NCBI GenBank assembly: GCA_025526995.1
Contig: JAHLKG010000008.1
Span: forward strand, 62,001-126,000
Length of the DNA: 64,000 bases
Origin: Powellomyces hirtus
Taxonomy: Eukaryota > Chytridiomycota > Chytridiomycetes > Spizellomycetales > Powellomycetaceae
Direction: 5' to 3'
The notes under the pieces are model-generated. The model worked only from the letters and a program-made list of their open reading frames with translations. It made no database searches and was not told the origin of the DNA. Made by a program: the position numbers and the translations under genes. Below, in pieces: positions 32,389 through 42,342 of this stretch (positions are counted from its first letter, which is position 1; every line of letters starts with the position of its first letter).

Positions 32389-33191
32389 TTAAGCGTTCTC
32401 AAAGTCAAAGTCGTCACCTGTGATCACAAAGTGAAAAGAACAAACGTTCAGCAACATGCTCAAAATTCCTCGCTTGCGATCATTTTCCACACATACCAAA
32501 CACGACATCATCATCCGAGTCGTCGGCCGAGGCCTCAGGGAAGCATCCCTTACTACGGAGGTACTCAATTCCCTTAGTCAAGGCCTCGTCACGGACCTTG
32601 AGAGTGAAGATACCCTTGTCGGGGTTGGCGAGGATTTCACCGGACGCGATGAGGTTATCACCGTCCAGGACCTTGCCCTCAAAGTGGCCGACGACAAACG
32701 CCAACCATTCCTTGGCGTTGACGCGGTCCTTCTTGGACTCGGGAACGTGGGCCACAATGGCGACGCGCTCGTCGTTGGTGGAGAAGATCATCTTGCCAAT
32801 GTCACCGGCTCCGCCCTTGCGCTCCTCTTCAGCGTCGTCGCAGGGTGCGTTCATCTATTTTTTGAGTCGACAAAATATAAGATCTCAACGTCATAGTCAA
32901 CGCGCAAATACACCAGAGCAAGCCAATGTCAAATTGGCTGGCATGTACACTTACAGCCTCGACGGACTTGAGCAACATAGCAACATCACCTTCGGGCTCC
33001 TCCACCTTGGTGCAGAAGAACTCGAGACCGCCTAATCACGCAACGCAGCAAACACAACCGTGTCAGATGTGGACGGAGTGTGACTCAATGTGAGTAAAAG
33101 ACCTACCCATAGTGGCGGCACCCTCGATCTCGACACCACGCTTTCCACCCTCCTTGATGACCTTCTTCAGCTTCTTGTCGTCGACAGACAT
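32389..33191 (-). CDS. Conserved-looking hypothetical protein with acidic C-terminus (4 exons, 182 aa)
   Basis: Exons on the minus strand: 33191..33107, 33031..32955, 32854..32497, 32417..32389; the sum is 549 nt. Introns have good donors (GTAGGT, GTAAGT, GTATGT). The product starts with a basic helix, then GGLEFFCTKVEEPEGD, a segment GDIGKMIFS, AIVAHVPE, and ends in an Asp-rich tail with DDDVVFG and a final FDFEN. I recall similar unnamed proteins in protists and zoosporic fungi, but cannot give a family name or function. The last exon codes for only nine full codons. It is divergent with the Thg1-like gene over 236 bases. Confidence 0.75.
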
Positions 33192-33427
33192 CTTTGTGTG
33201 TTACTGTTGTGATGGCAGTTGGGATTAAGATGGGAGGAGGAGAAGAAAGATAAGCAGGACGTTTTTTTTCTAGTACAACTTTGAACGGTGAAAAAGAAAC
33301 ACGCTTTGGTTGCCACCCACCTATATGTAGTCAACTGACAACTACTGTATTTCACACCTGCGCGCTGCACTTTTTCTCGCTGGTTTTTTTTTTGGGGAAT
33401 TTGACAAGGAATCCCGAAAGCAAATGA

Positions 33428-34677
33428 ATGGCATTCCGCTGTCGCCCCTTCCTAACCGCACTCGGTAGTATTAGATCTGTATCTTCGCAAACCATCGTTA
33501 GAACAACCGTCTCAGCACCCACGCGGGCAAACGTCAAAATGGCAACCTCACCCACCGACGAGCAACCCCAGAAGCAGGAACCAGCTGCCGCCGCACAGAA
33601 CGCTCACCCGGCAAAATTGGAGATGCGGATGCCCCAGAGCGCCCATGATGCGCTGTACTCTATGTACGCTACCAATCTGGGAGAAAGGTATACACGACAC
33701 CGCGCAGGCCACTCTCCCTCTCTCCCAAGTTCTCATGCTAACTCCCTTCTTTCCTCCCTGTTTTGTCTAGACTGAAAACAATCGAAAACGGCATCGACCC
33801 ACCCGCCGCACCCGCATGTAAACCATTCGTGATTCGCCTCGACGGCGTCGCCTTCAGCACCTTCACCAAAGGCATCGTCAAACCCTTCGACTCTCGCCTC
33901 ACAGACGCCCTTGTCGAAACCACCAAGGACCTAGTCCAGCGATTCTGCCCCGTGTTGGGATACTCGCAATCCGACGAAATCTCGCTCGTGTTCCCCGCTG
34001 CCATCGAGAGTCCCACTACCACCACGACCACCGCCACTACCCCAACCGCAACCGACGACGACCTGCCCCCAGCAAAGAAAGCTAAATTCCGCCGTGAACC
34101 AACTCACATGTTTGGCGGACGGGTCCAGAAACTCGCGTCAGTAACCGCTTCCTACGCGTCTGCCCGACTCAATTACCACCTCACCCAACACACCTGGTCG
34201 GACCTCGCGCCCCACATCAGCCAGCGCATGTTGTCTTACACGGCGCATTTCGACGCCCGCGTCGTGCCCACCCCGGACCCCGCCACCGTCATGGAATGCA
34301 TCTTCTGGCGGTCCAATTTCGACGGGTTTCGTAACGCTATCTCCCAAATTTCCCACGCCCACTTTACAACAAAACAACTGCATCGAAAGGGACTCAAGGA
34401 ACAGCTCGCGATGCTTGCTGACATCAAAAAGATCGACCCTTTCACGGATTTTAACCCGAGATTCCTCTATGGAACCTGGGTCAAGAAGGAACAGTATGAA
34501 ATGACGGGGGTGGTTAACCCAAGAACTGGCGAGCCTGTACCTGGGCCTGTCCTCCGGCATCGTATACGAACCGGGTCCTTCAATTGGGCGGATTGGACCG
34601 CTGATGATCGGACTGCTTTCGTTATGGCGAAACTGTGGACTGATGATGGACCACCCAAACACCCGCTGCTGTCATAA
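33428..34677 (+). CDS. Thg1-like 3'-5' RNA polymerase, probably mitochondrial (2 exons, 388 aa)
   Basis: Exons 33428..33687 and 33771..34677; the sum is 1167 nt. The body matches the Thg1 / Thg1-like protein (TLP) family: FVIRLDG with the first metal-binding Asp, KPFDSRL, then GYSQSDEISLVF with the second acidic pair, and a later FWR..D..RNAIS segment. The details (FSTFTKG, QSDEISL, RNAIS) are closer to TLPs than to the eukaryotic tRNA-His guanylyltransferase. The first 40 residues are rich in Arg, Ser and Thr with no acidic residue before the later part, like a mitochondrial presequence. Known: in the chytrid Spizellomyces, a TLP-type activity repairs the 5' ends of mitochondrial tRNAs. That role here is inference. 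An Ala/Thr-rich insert follows QSDEISLVF. Confidence 0.85.
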
Positions 34678-35411
34678 CATGCGCCTGATCCCCACGTCCC
34701 CATGTGCCCCACCACCCACCCGTACCATCACTCTCCTCGCACTGTACATTACATCATACAACATGCACATATATTGTACATGTTTTGCTTAACTCTCCGT
34801 AATGAAAAAATTGCTCGGCATGTTCGTCCAGCGTCTTGACGTCCCGCACTGATTCGGCCGCAATCTGCGTAGACTGCCGATTGCGATTTTGGACTTCTCG
34901 GCAAACTGAGAAGAGCTGTGGGCTTGCCAGAGGGACGCAAACAGGATAAATGGACGCCAAGGGTTTTGACTGGGGCCTAAACCAGCCCATGCGCAGATCG
35001 CCAATTGATCTTTTATAGCTCGAGATTAAAATTACTCCCTATCAGCTGCAACCTATCTAAACATCTATCAGACTCCCATGGAAGGGGGAGATCTGATATG
35101 CCAAGAACAGCCCAAAAAGCCGGTCAATGATGCCAAGAGGAAGCCGCAGGTGTTTGGGTTACGTCAGCAACAGCACGCGTAGCGAGTTTAACCTTGGAGC
35201 AAAAGTGTGAGCGTGAGTGAACACACGAAGGAGGATCGATAGATAGGTGTCATCTAATCTGGCTACACCTGCTGACAAGACATCTGCGCATACTTAAGAA
35301 AGCGATTTCTACTCTTGACGCAAAATCTGATCCCAAGCTATTCCCATTCTTGACCCAAAGCGTAATCCCATGTTTTTCCCATGTTGAGCCAACCTTGACT
35401 CAAAGCGTAAG
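34678..35411. other. Intergenic, with a transporter-pseudogene fragment
   Basis: Apart from the fragment listed at 34795-35010, no gene is supported. The repeated phrase GACxCAAAGCGTAA occurs just before the next gene (near 35356 and 35398). Confidence 0.5.
34795..35010 (-). pseudogene. Fragment of an ABCB-type transporter, duplicate of 41880-42110
   Basis: The sequence is clearly similar, in the same orientation, to 41880-42110. Both encode on the minus strand a membrane segment with the shared phrase PFILFAS.WQAHSSSQFA and a following QxAADSV-type helix. Here the frame is broken by small indels and there is no ATPase domain nearby, so this is a displaced copy of the larger pseudogene 7 kb away. 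Confidence 0.75.
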
Positions 35412-37076
35412 ATGGCGGACTCGCTTGTCATTGAATGGGGTGTCGAGTGGACAAGCGCCCGTTTCTCAGAGCTCTCTCACCAAATCTCCTCCAGTTTGAC
35501 AAAGCTGGAAATCCATGTGGAAGGCCGTCAGCCTGGCACACCCACGGAGGCAAACTTCTTGGAATTCGTTGCATCCTTTCCGCATGTAATAGACATTGCC
35601 ATCCGCGGCGCGCAGAAACCCGCGCCAGATGAGACCAAAGACCTCTCGCCAACTCTGCAATCATTCATTGGGCGCGTCGAAGCTCTGTCGCTCTCGAGTG
35701 CCATGTTTCGTCAGCTGCTCGGTTCGCAAAAGGAGTTTGGTGTCCTGAAAGTGCTGAACATTACGGGCAAAGTGGATTTCTTAGGCACCTTTCTCAAGCG
35801 TGCTCCGCGGCTGGAGGAACTGAGCTGTCGTTTGGCGAATCGGCTGGAATCGACCATCGACATGACGCACGGCTCGCTACGGTCCCTCCAGTTGCAGTTT
35901 GCTCACGGCGACAAATCCAAACATCCCACCGTGACCCTCTTTGGCGCGCTACCGTCACTCGAAGCACTGCATTTGAGTAGTCGGCGCGGCGTGTATGTGG
36001 ATGGCCGCGCTCTGCAGGACTTGTTGCTGACAGCTAGAAGGCCATTGAAACAACTTTACATTGATTTAATACATGCATGGTCACTCTCTCGCCTGTTGGC
36101 ACAACAAGTTCCCTCGCCGGAACATGTACTTCTGGATGCCCACTTCTTGGACGAGACCGCCAAATGGCCGGACTGCTTGGAGCTACTGACTCGAGATTGG
36201 AAACTTGATCCCACATGCATCCTCCCCTTGCTTACCGACGGCGCCATGCTGCAGGCAAAAGATGCGCCTCTGGCTTTCAGAGCGCTGCGTACCTTGGAAG
36301 GAGTCCAGTTACACGCCAATGAGTCGGGGGGACTTCCTCATGGATGGTTAGTGCGGTCTCCGGAATCACTCGTCTCCCTGGTTCCTGCGATATCGAAACT
36401 GGACATAATTGGGTGTGACGACCTCACCAGTGAGCGTCTTGCGGTCGTTCTTGACGCGTTGCCGCACATTTCCGAGCTGGACCTCTCCAATAACCATCAT
36501 CCCGGTTTTCGGGTGTTGAAACTGCGATCGCTCTCGCTCAAGACTGTTCGTTTCACCCATTTCCATGCTCTCGAATCGTATGACGTCCACTTACCTGCGC
36601 TCATCTCCCTGGAACTCGATAATTGCGGCGTTTCTCCAGACTCGCCTCGCAGTTACTTGGAGCCAATCACGTACAGCAACTTTCCAGAGCTCTTTTTAGC
36701 AGATCTGCTGCGGCCATCTCATAAACAACGAACCGGTGCCATTCATCTGCCTCGCCTGCAAACCCTGAACCTCTGGCACAACTCAGACGCGATGTGCAAT
36801 ATCCCTGGCGTCATGGACGACCAGCGCGTGAAAGTTGATTGCAGCGCTGGTCATCCGACTCTACGCGAACTGCGCATGTTCAACTGCATGCATTTGTGGA
36901 GCATGACGTTGCGCTCAGTACCGCAACTGAGAGAGGTGTCCATCACTCTGCAGGGATGTGACGCATCGGAGCTGCTTTGGACGTCTCCGTTTGAAGATGT
37001 CGACGACCGGTGTTCCGTGAAACTTGATCCTCGCATTGTCTTTATGAAAGATCCGCGCGAGCAGTTCAAAAAATAA
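35412..37076 (+). CDS. Leucine-rich-repeat-like protein (554 aa, intronless)
   Basis: One long frame with regular leucine-rich strands (for example LEALHLSS, ISELDLSNNHHPG, LISLELDNCGVS, LQTLNLWHNS) spaced through the protein, the look of an irregular LRR solenoid such as F-box/LRR proteins. No F-box is visible at the N-terminus, which begins directly with a short hydrophilic segment. No signal peptide or membrane helix is seen. Function unknown; a role in substrate recognition is only a guess from the fold. It is flanked by two copies of a transporter-pseudogene fragment, so it sits in a rearranged region. It has no intron, unlike most genes around. Confidence 0.7.
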   Translation: MADSLVIEWGVEWTSARFSELSHQISSSLTKLEIHVEGRQPGTPTEANFLEFVASFPHVIDIAIRGAQKPAPDETKDLSPTLQSFIGRVEALSLSSAMFRQLLGSQKEFGVLKVLNITGKVDFLGTFLKRAPRLEELSCRLANRLESTIDMTHGSLRSLQLQFAHGDKSKHPTVTLFGALPSLEALHLSSRRGVYVDGRALQDLLLTARRPLKQLYIDLIHAWSLSRLLAQQVPSPEHVLLDAHFLDETAKWPDCLELLTRDWKLDPTCILPLLTDGAMLQAKDAPLAFRALRTLEGVQLHANESGGLPHGWLVRSPESLVSLVPAISKLDIIGCDDLTSERLAVVLDALPHISELDLSNNHHPGFRVLKLRSLSLKTVRFTHFHALESYDVHLPALISLELDNCGVSPDSPRSYLEPITYSNFPELFLADLLRPSHKQRTGAIHLPRLQTLNLWHNSDAMCNIPGVMDDQRVKVDCSAGHPTLRELRMFNCMHLWSMTLRSVPQLREVSITLQGCDASELLWTSPFEDVDDRCSVKLDPRIVFMKDPREQFKK

Positions 37077-37709
37077 ATCATTTCGATTATCGCCTCACAG
37101 CACTTTGGCACGATCTCCCTCTAGCCATACAGAAATCATTACACTTTCCGGAGCGGGGTAAGAAAGGGGACGCCGCGCTCGTCATACAGCTGCATCATGG
37201 CGATAATCACCGCCCAATCGACTTCTTTGTCGTGGAAATCACGACGTTGTGGACGGCTGGGACGGGCTCGTCGTTGCAGGCCACAACCACGGTCGGTGGG
37301 GAAATCAAAGTAAGAGTTGTACGGGACGCGGACAGATCGACGTTCGGGTGGACAGGGCGTGGCGGTGGCGTCTGGGGTGCGCTGTTCAACTTCGCGGGTG
37401 CTCGCGTGCGATGCTGTGCCAGGGAGCGGGCGGCGGAGAGGCGGGTCTGTGGGGACGGATCAATGTGCGCCCAGGAGCATCCTGCACTTTGCCGGTGCTT
37501 TTGTGCTGTGAATGCGGGATGGGAGTGTGTCGAGTGTGTTGGCATAAATAAGTGTTGCCGCGGAAGGCAGAATGTCCGGGATGGATCGCACGGCTTCCTT
37601 TCCATGATGTACTCACAAAAAGTGTTTACTTGATGACCCATAGGATGAAGGCGACAGGTAATGGCCAGTTGAAACCGGGTTAGAGAGACTCCCTACCTGC
37701 TCTCTAACC
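37077..37709 (-). other. Possible C-terminal coding trace near 37141-37270
   Basis: On the minus strand a short frame ends with a protein-like tail (EVDWAVIIAMMQLYDERGVP, then a stop near 37140). Its upstream part is low-complexity and no exon join was found. It could be the last exon of a lost gene. No other content is supported in this stretch. Confidence 0.2.
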
Positions 37710-37973
37710 CTAATCCCAACCCTTCTCTTTGCTTAATCCTGAGATTTTGTCTTCTTTTCGAAGCCAATAGTGGACTAATATCTCGGTTCCGACTGGAATG
37801 TCTTTGGTAACCTCCAAGTCATACCCTCCCAGGGTATCAAACACGTTCCGTGCCTGCAGTAGTCCGCGATGCGCGATGCGTTTGTCCGATCCACGGAAGG
37901 TCTGTGTTGTGTGTTGGGAGCGAAATGCCCACAGAGATGCAGCCAAGAGAGATGCAGCCAAGAGGGTGCGCAC
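37710..37973 (-). pseudogene. Possible SET-domain-like fragment
   Basis: The minus-strand frame holds DLEVTKDIPVGTEILVHYW, which resembles the end of a SET methyltransferase domain, where a strand is followed by D-I-x-x-G-E-E-I and a Tyr. The catalytic NHS motif is absent and the frame upstream is degenerate. A remnant is the best guess. Confidence 0.25.
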
Positions 37974-37984
37974 GCAGAGTCAGA

Positions 37985-38075
37985 AAGCTGTTGTAAACTA
38001 AAGCCCGTCCACACACACAAGGGAGGTATACACAGTTCCCGACTCTCTCTCCTGTTTCGTTGCCATTAACAGCCA
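37985..38075 (+). repeat. Direct repeat, copy A (partner at 42640-42765)
   Basis: Shares a nearly identical block starting GGTATACACAGTTCCCGACT and ending near CATTAACAG with the sequence at 42690-42751, and has weaker similarity on the 5' side. Both copies lie in the degenerate island in the same orientation. Confidence 0.7.
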
Positions 38076-38410
38076 CGGTGTTTACAACAAAAGCGACGCG
38101 CATAGCGGGCACGTACTGTATAACCTTCGTCCAGAAAATTCCGTAGGGAGTTTCAGAATTTAAGCAGCTTCTTTGCCTCACACCTAAAGAAAAATATGGC
38201 ATTGTGGCGTTGACCGAGTGCGAGATAGTAATTCTCTAAAGAAAAGGATGGCGTTGTGGCGTTGACCGAGTGCCAGATTCTCCATTTTGCCGGTCCAAAC
38301 ACCAGTCCAAAACAGTATTTTCAGACGGCAGTAGTGAATGGTCGGTCACTCACGCTCATCTCACTCCGCGTTTCAACATGCGCACACAGAAAAAGAATCC
38401 TGAGTGCCGA

Positions 38411-38806
38411 ATGGGAACAGCACTTGCGGGAATGGCTGCGGCAAGTGCGCGGTGGAAGTGGCAGCTGGCACGACAGCTACGTCATGACGACATAGTGGCA
38501 GTTATCGATATCACAGGTGCGAAGTGGCATTCGGCAGAACGAGATCATCACTTATCGATATTCACAATGCCCCGAAGAGGAAAAGGACTCAAGCGCAACG
38601 GCATTGATAATGACCTCCGTGCAAGAGTCATCAGAAAGGTGGCCTGACCGGGCTGTCTCTTCCCACGCTGCGCACTGCCGCTGTGCACATGATATCGATA
38701 AGAACGCCCACTACCGGTATGGCCCGCGTGATTGCCACAGCCGTCTTGCTGGCGGCCACTTCCACCGCCCACTTGCCGCAGCCATTCCCGCAAGTGCCGT
38801 TCCCAT
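38411..38806. repeat. Large inverted repeat, diverged (palindrome 1)
   Basis: The left arm (from 38411, about 50 bases closely matching, then weaker to about 38510) is the reverse complement of the right arm ending at 38806. The paired arms share a block coding for GMAAAS-type sequence and an ATCGAT core further in, offset by about 14 bases. The centre is near 38608. Confidence 0.75.
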
Positions 38807-39353
38807 CCGGCGTCCAGGAGTACAAAAGCATGCGCAGTCCACTCACCCCTCTTCAAGCCCGTCTCTTCATTCGAGTGCGCGCAGTGTCCAAGTTTTGCAC
38901 GGAAATGGCATCAGCGATTTCGTCATGCCCCCTGGAGTTGTGCCCAAGGTATGCCGTACCCTGGAAAAGCAGGTAAACCACAGTCAGCACAGCAGCTGTC
39001 AAATATGCGGTTTGGGACGTTTCGATTACCCTTCGCTAACTCTATTCCGTTACCCCACTCAATTTCTTCTCCTCGTCTAATACCTCTGTTGCCCAATGTC
39101 TCTGCGTCTCTCAATCGACACTACGTTGAAAACCGCGCGGCGTAAAACGAAGGCACGCATCAAGGGAACTCCCAGGATAGCCCAACTCCCAACAGGAGGC
39201 GCCAACCAGGTAACCGAGCACACGAGCCCATTGAGTTTCCTTCTCCCAACTTGTCGCTGATGAGATCCCGCACAGACATTGCTTTCTGTGACAAACCTTC
39301 CACCAGGCAATGTGTGGATAGACATCGGCTCGGCTGCCACTCAATAGTGGCCA

Positions 39354-39566
39354 GCAAACGGCAATCCTGCAAATACCGACGTATTGAGAGTGGGAATGCA
39401 GTTGGTAAAGAAAATGTATGATTCCGACAAGATCATCGTAAGCCTAAATCCTTACTGGGACGCAGTGAGGATTTAGGCTTACGATGATCTTGTAGGAATT
39501 ATACATTTTCTTTACCAACTGCATTCCCACTCTCAATACGTCGGTATTTGCAGGATTGCCGTTTGC
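39354..39566. repeat. Near-perfect palindrome, about 104-bp arms and 5-base loop (palindrome 2)
   Basis: 39354..39457 pairs with 39463..39566 around a 5-base loop. Only about three positions do not match as Watson-Crick pairs. A transcript or single strand here would form an extremely stable hairpin. Confidence 0.9.
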
Positions 39567-39696
39567 CAACATCTGCTGAGTGCTTGCTTTTCGACTCAAC
39601 TCCGATATCAGGATTGGTTTCGCGGGGGCGATGCGTACCGCGACTGGGTCAACTACATGGTGAGCATCCGTCCTGGGTTGAAACGATAGGTGTTTC

Positions 39697-40211
39697 AACT
39701 GATACAGATATTCTACTTCCCTTAGGAGACAGACCCATGGGCTTACGTTTGCTTGTGGAGGTAACAGAGAACGCGTGGATATTGTTCCTCTAACTTGGGC
39801 TATCAGCATGGTCACCAACACTTTCTGGGCGGGAGCGCATCCCAATCTTTGCCCAGTACCGAGTCCTTCCCAGACACAAGTGCGGAAGGATTTCGTTACG
39901 GAGAATGAGGAATACGAAGTAGTTGAGCACCCTGAGTTACCTGAAGACAGTCCATTGGCGACTCAGTGGACTGTCTTCAGCTGTGCTCAACAACCTCATA
40001 CTCCTCGTTCTCCGTAACGAAATCCTTCCGCACTTGTGTCTGGGAAGGACTCGGTACTGGGCAAAGATTGGGATGCGCTCCCGCCCAGAAAGTGTTCGTG
40101 ACCATGTTGATGGCCCACGTTAGAGGAACGATATCCTGGCGTTCTATGTTGCCTCCACGAGCAAACGTAAGCCCATGGGTCTCCTAAGGGAAGTAGAATA
40201 TTTGTATCAGT
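39697..40211. repeat. Very long inverted repeat, about 250-bp arms (palindrome 3)
   Basis: The left arm, about 39697..39954, and the right arm, 39967..40211, are reverse complements at roughly 90 percent or better, with a few small indels. The 12-base spacer is flanked by the perfect pair CTGAAGACAGTCCA / TGGACTGTCTTCAG. The arms contain protein-like sequence that I do not recognise. Confidence 0.9.
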
Positions 40212-40653
40212 CAATCTCTCCAGATCCTCCGCCAATAGTTTCCCTTTGTACCCAAAAAAATGAACACGGGGTTTGGGAGACCTGAACCCAATCTACTCCG
40301 AAGGAGCTAACACCACTCTGGTGGACTTTCGTATTCCGGTTCTGGTTTACAGCGGTGATGGTGCTCAGGCCGCAGCGTGAGCTGCACGTATTGAAGCTGC
40401 AAAAGCCACTTGCATTGGACGGTAAAACTTGGGTTGTGTCATACTCTGGAGTGATAATTACAGGTTGTTCTTTCTGTTGGGTGTTTGCCTTCCTCTTGTT
40501 GGCTTTCTCGTTGACTTTCTCGTTCATCTCAAGCAGATATCTGCGTATGACGTCCCGTAACCCCTTTCTGTTACATAATGGTGTACGCAGTCCGTTCTGG
40601 TGTACTGTGCCATGCTCTCTCAGAAACAGAATTCCTCTTGAACCGCCGTGAAA

Positions 40654-40715
40654 TGAATACGAGTGGATTGGCAGTGAAATGAAAACGATTGTTTGCCAAT
40701 CCACGTATCACCGGG
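40654..40715. repeat. Small inverted repeat with about 15-bp arms
   Basis: ATACGAGTGGATTGGCA near 40657 is matched in reverse by TGCCAATCCACGTAT near 40694, separated by about 20 bases. One indel in the arms. Confidence 0.6.
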
Positions 40716-40853
40716 AATGAAGGTCACGACAAGATCAAGTCCCAAAAGGGTAGGTGTTATTCTCAAGTACGCACACACCATGAAAGAACTAACAAACTAT
40801 GTTCTCTACAAGTTCTGCTGCCGACATACATCCGCATATACGCCGTTCAAGGT

Positions 40854-42250
40854 TCATGTCGGCCTGACTCGACCGCGCGTCCTCCACTGAACGACCGCTA
40901 TGTGATCCACATTTTTGATTGTTGATAGACGATGCGCAATAGTAACCGTCGTGCGTCCCCGCGCCGCATTATCGATCGCGCGCTGCACGTCTAGCTCGCT
41001 TGTGCTGTCAAGTGCTGCGGTCGTTTCGTCCAGCAGCAGGAGTCGGGGGTGGCGTATCAGGGCGCGGGCGATGGCAATGCGATGTCTCTGACCGCCTGAG
41101 AGATGCCCGCCGTTGTCGCCCATGCGGGTGTCGTACTCGTCGGGCAGAGCCTGGACAAACGCATGCACGTCCGCGCGTTTGGCGGCGTCGACAATCTGGT
41201 CTATTGGGACGGGTTGTTCACTGCCCCACGCAATGTTGTCTGCAATGCTCATGTCAAACAAGACACGCTCTTGCCCCACCAACACAATGCCCGAGCGCAG
41301 ATGCCCCAAGGCGTAGTCTTTGATGCGCAAGAACCCAGGAGAACGTCGCCGGATGTCGCGTCATACCAATGTTCCAAAAAGCCCAAAGATTGTGGATTTA
41401 CCCGACCCCGAGGCACCGACCAAAGCGAGGGGTTGGCCTTCGTGCCGTTCGAGGTGAAAGTGCCCGGTGAAGGTCACCTCGGTGAAAGTCGGGTACTGAA
41501 CACAAGGTTCGAGAACTTGAACCCGTGGTGCGGCGGGGTGCCGGCTGCACATCCCGGCGAGTCTGAGTCAATAGCCGATGGGCGATCCAGCAATGTAAAT
41601 GCCATCCTTGCTGCGAATTTGCCTTTTGGGAAGGCCTGGGTTACGCCCGGCGGTGGAGGCGAGCGAAATCATAGTTGCCAGCACGCAGATCACGGCCGAA
41701 TGACGTGCTCAATCTGGATCGTCCCATAGTCAATCAGCGTCTGGCCGTACCCGATCCCGATGGCAAGGGTCCACATTGCGTTCGTGCTCTGCGTCGCATA
41801 CACCACAGAGTCACGCACCGCATTGCGCTGGTTCAGTCGGTCCGGTTCGCTCAAAACCGCCGCATATCGCGCCACACTGAATTCTTCCCGGAGCAGCGTC
41901 TTGAGCGTCTTGACCTCCCGCACCGAGTCAGCCGCAACCTGCGTAGACTGCTGAATTGCGATTTTGGACTTCTGGGCAAACTGAGAGGAGCTGTGGGCTT
42001 GCCAGATGGACGCAAACAGGATAAACGGCGCCAAAACCAGCATCATCGACGTCAACGTCTCGACTGGGCCGAACTCTGCCTAAACCGGCCAATGTGCAGA
42101 TCGTCAATCGGAACGTGGTGGTCCACACCTCTGTGACGAGTTTGGGCGCACTGACAACCCGTGCGCGGGGGGGGGGGGGGGAGGGGGGGCAAGGGGATGG
42201 TCCCGTGCCTATTGCCATGACGAACGTGTCAGCAGTTTTGTTGGACATGA
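40854..42250 (-). pseudogene. ABCB/MDR-type ABC transporter pseudogene (second half)
   Basis: The minus strand carries, in order, a transmembrane part (42055-41690, with WQAHSSSQFAQ and SVREVKTLK), the start of a nucleotide-binding domain with Walker A GASGSGKS (41552-41361), and the rest of that domain (41330-40854) with LVGQERVLFD, signature LSGGQ, Walker B LLLLDE and H-loop IAHRLS. These match the C-terminal half of multidrug-type ABC exporters. The three parts lie in different frames: frameshifts occur near 41385 and 41345, another lies between 41690 and 41553, and a poly(G) run interrupts the upstream part. No N-terminal half was found. A fragment is duplicated at 34795-35010. Non-functional as it stands. 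Confidence 0.85.
42167..42189 (+). repeat. Poly(G) run, 15 G, one A, 7 G
   Basis: Homopolymer tract inside the transporter pseudogene region. Confidence 0.9.
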
Positions 42251-42342
42251 CTTTGAAGATCAGGAAACCTAGCAGGCTAAGTCATTCACGAAAGGAGAAG
42301 AAGGTCAATATCCAAGGGCCGTGAATGTGCGATTAATGCAAA

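Noticed and set aside
38411..40211. CRISPR array or attachment sites
   Set aside because: The repeats are inverted and long, with no regular spacers; the DNA is eukaryotic.
39697..40211. Retroelement long terminal repeats
   Set aside because: The arms are inverted, not direct, and no reverse transcriptase, integrase or primer-binding site is visible between or beside them.
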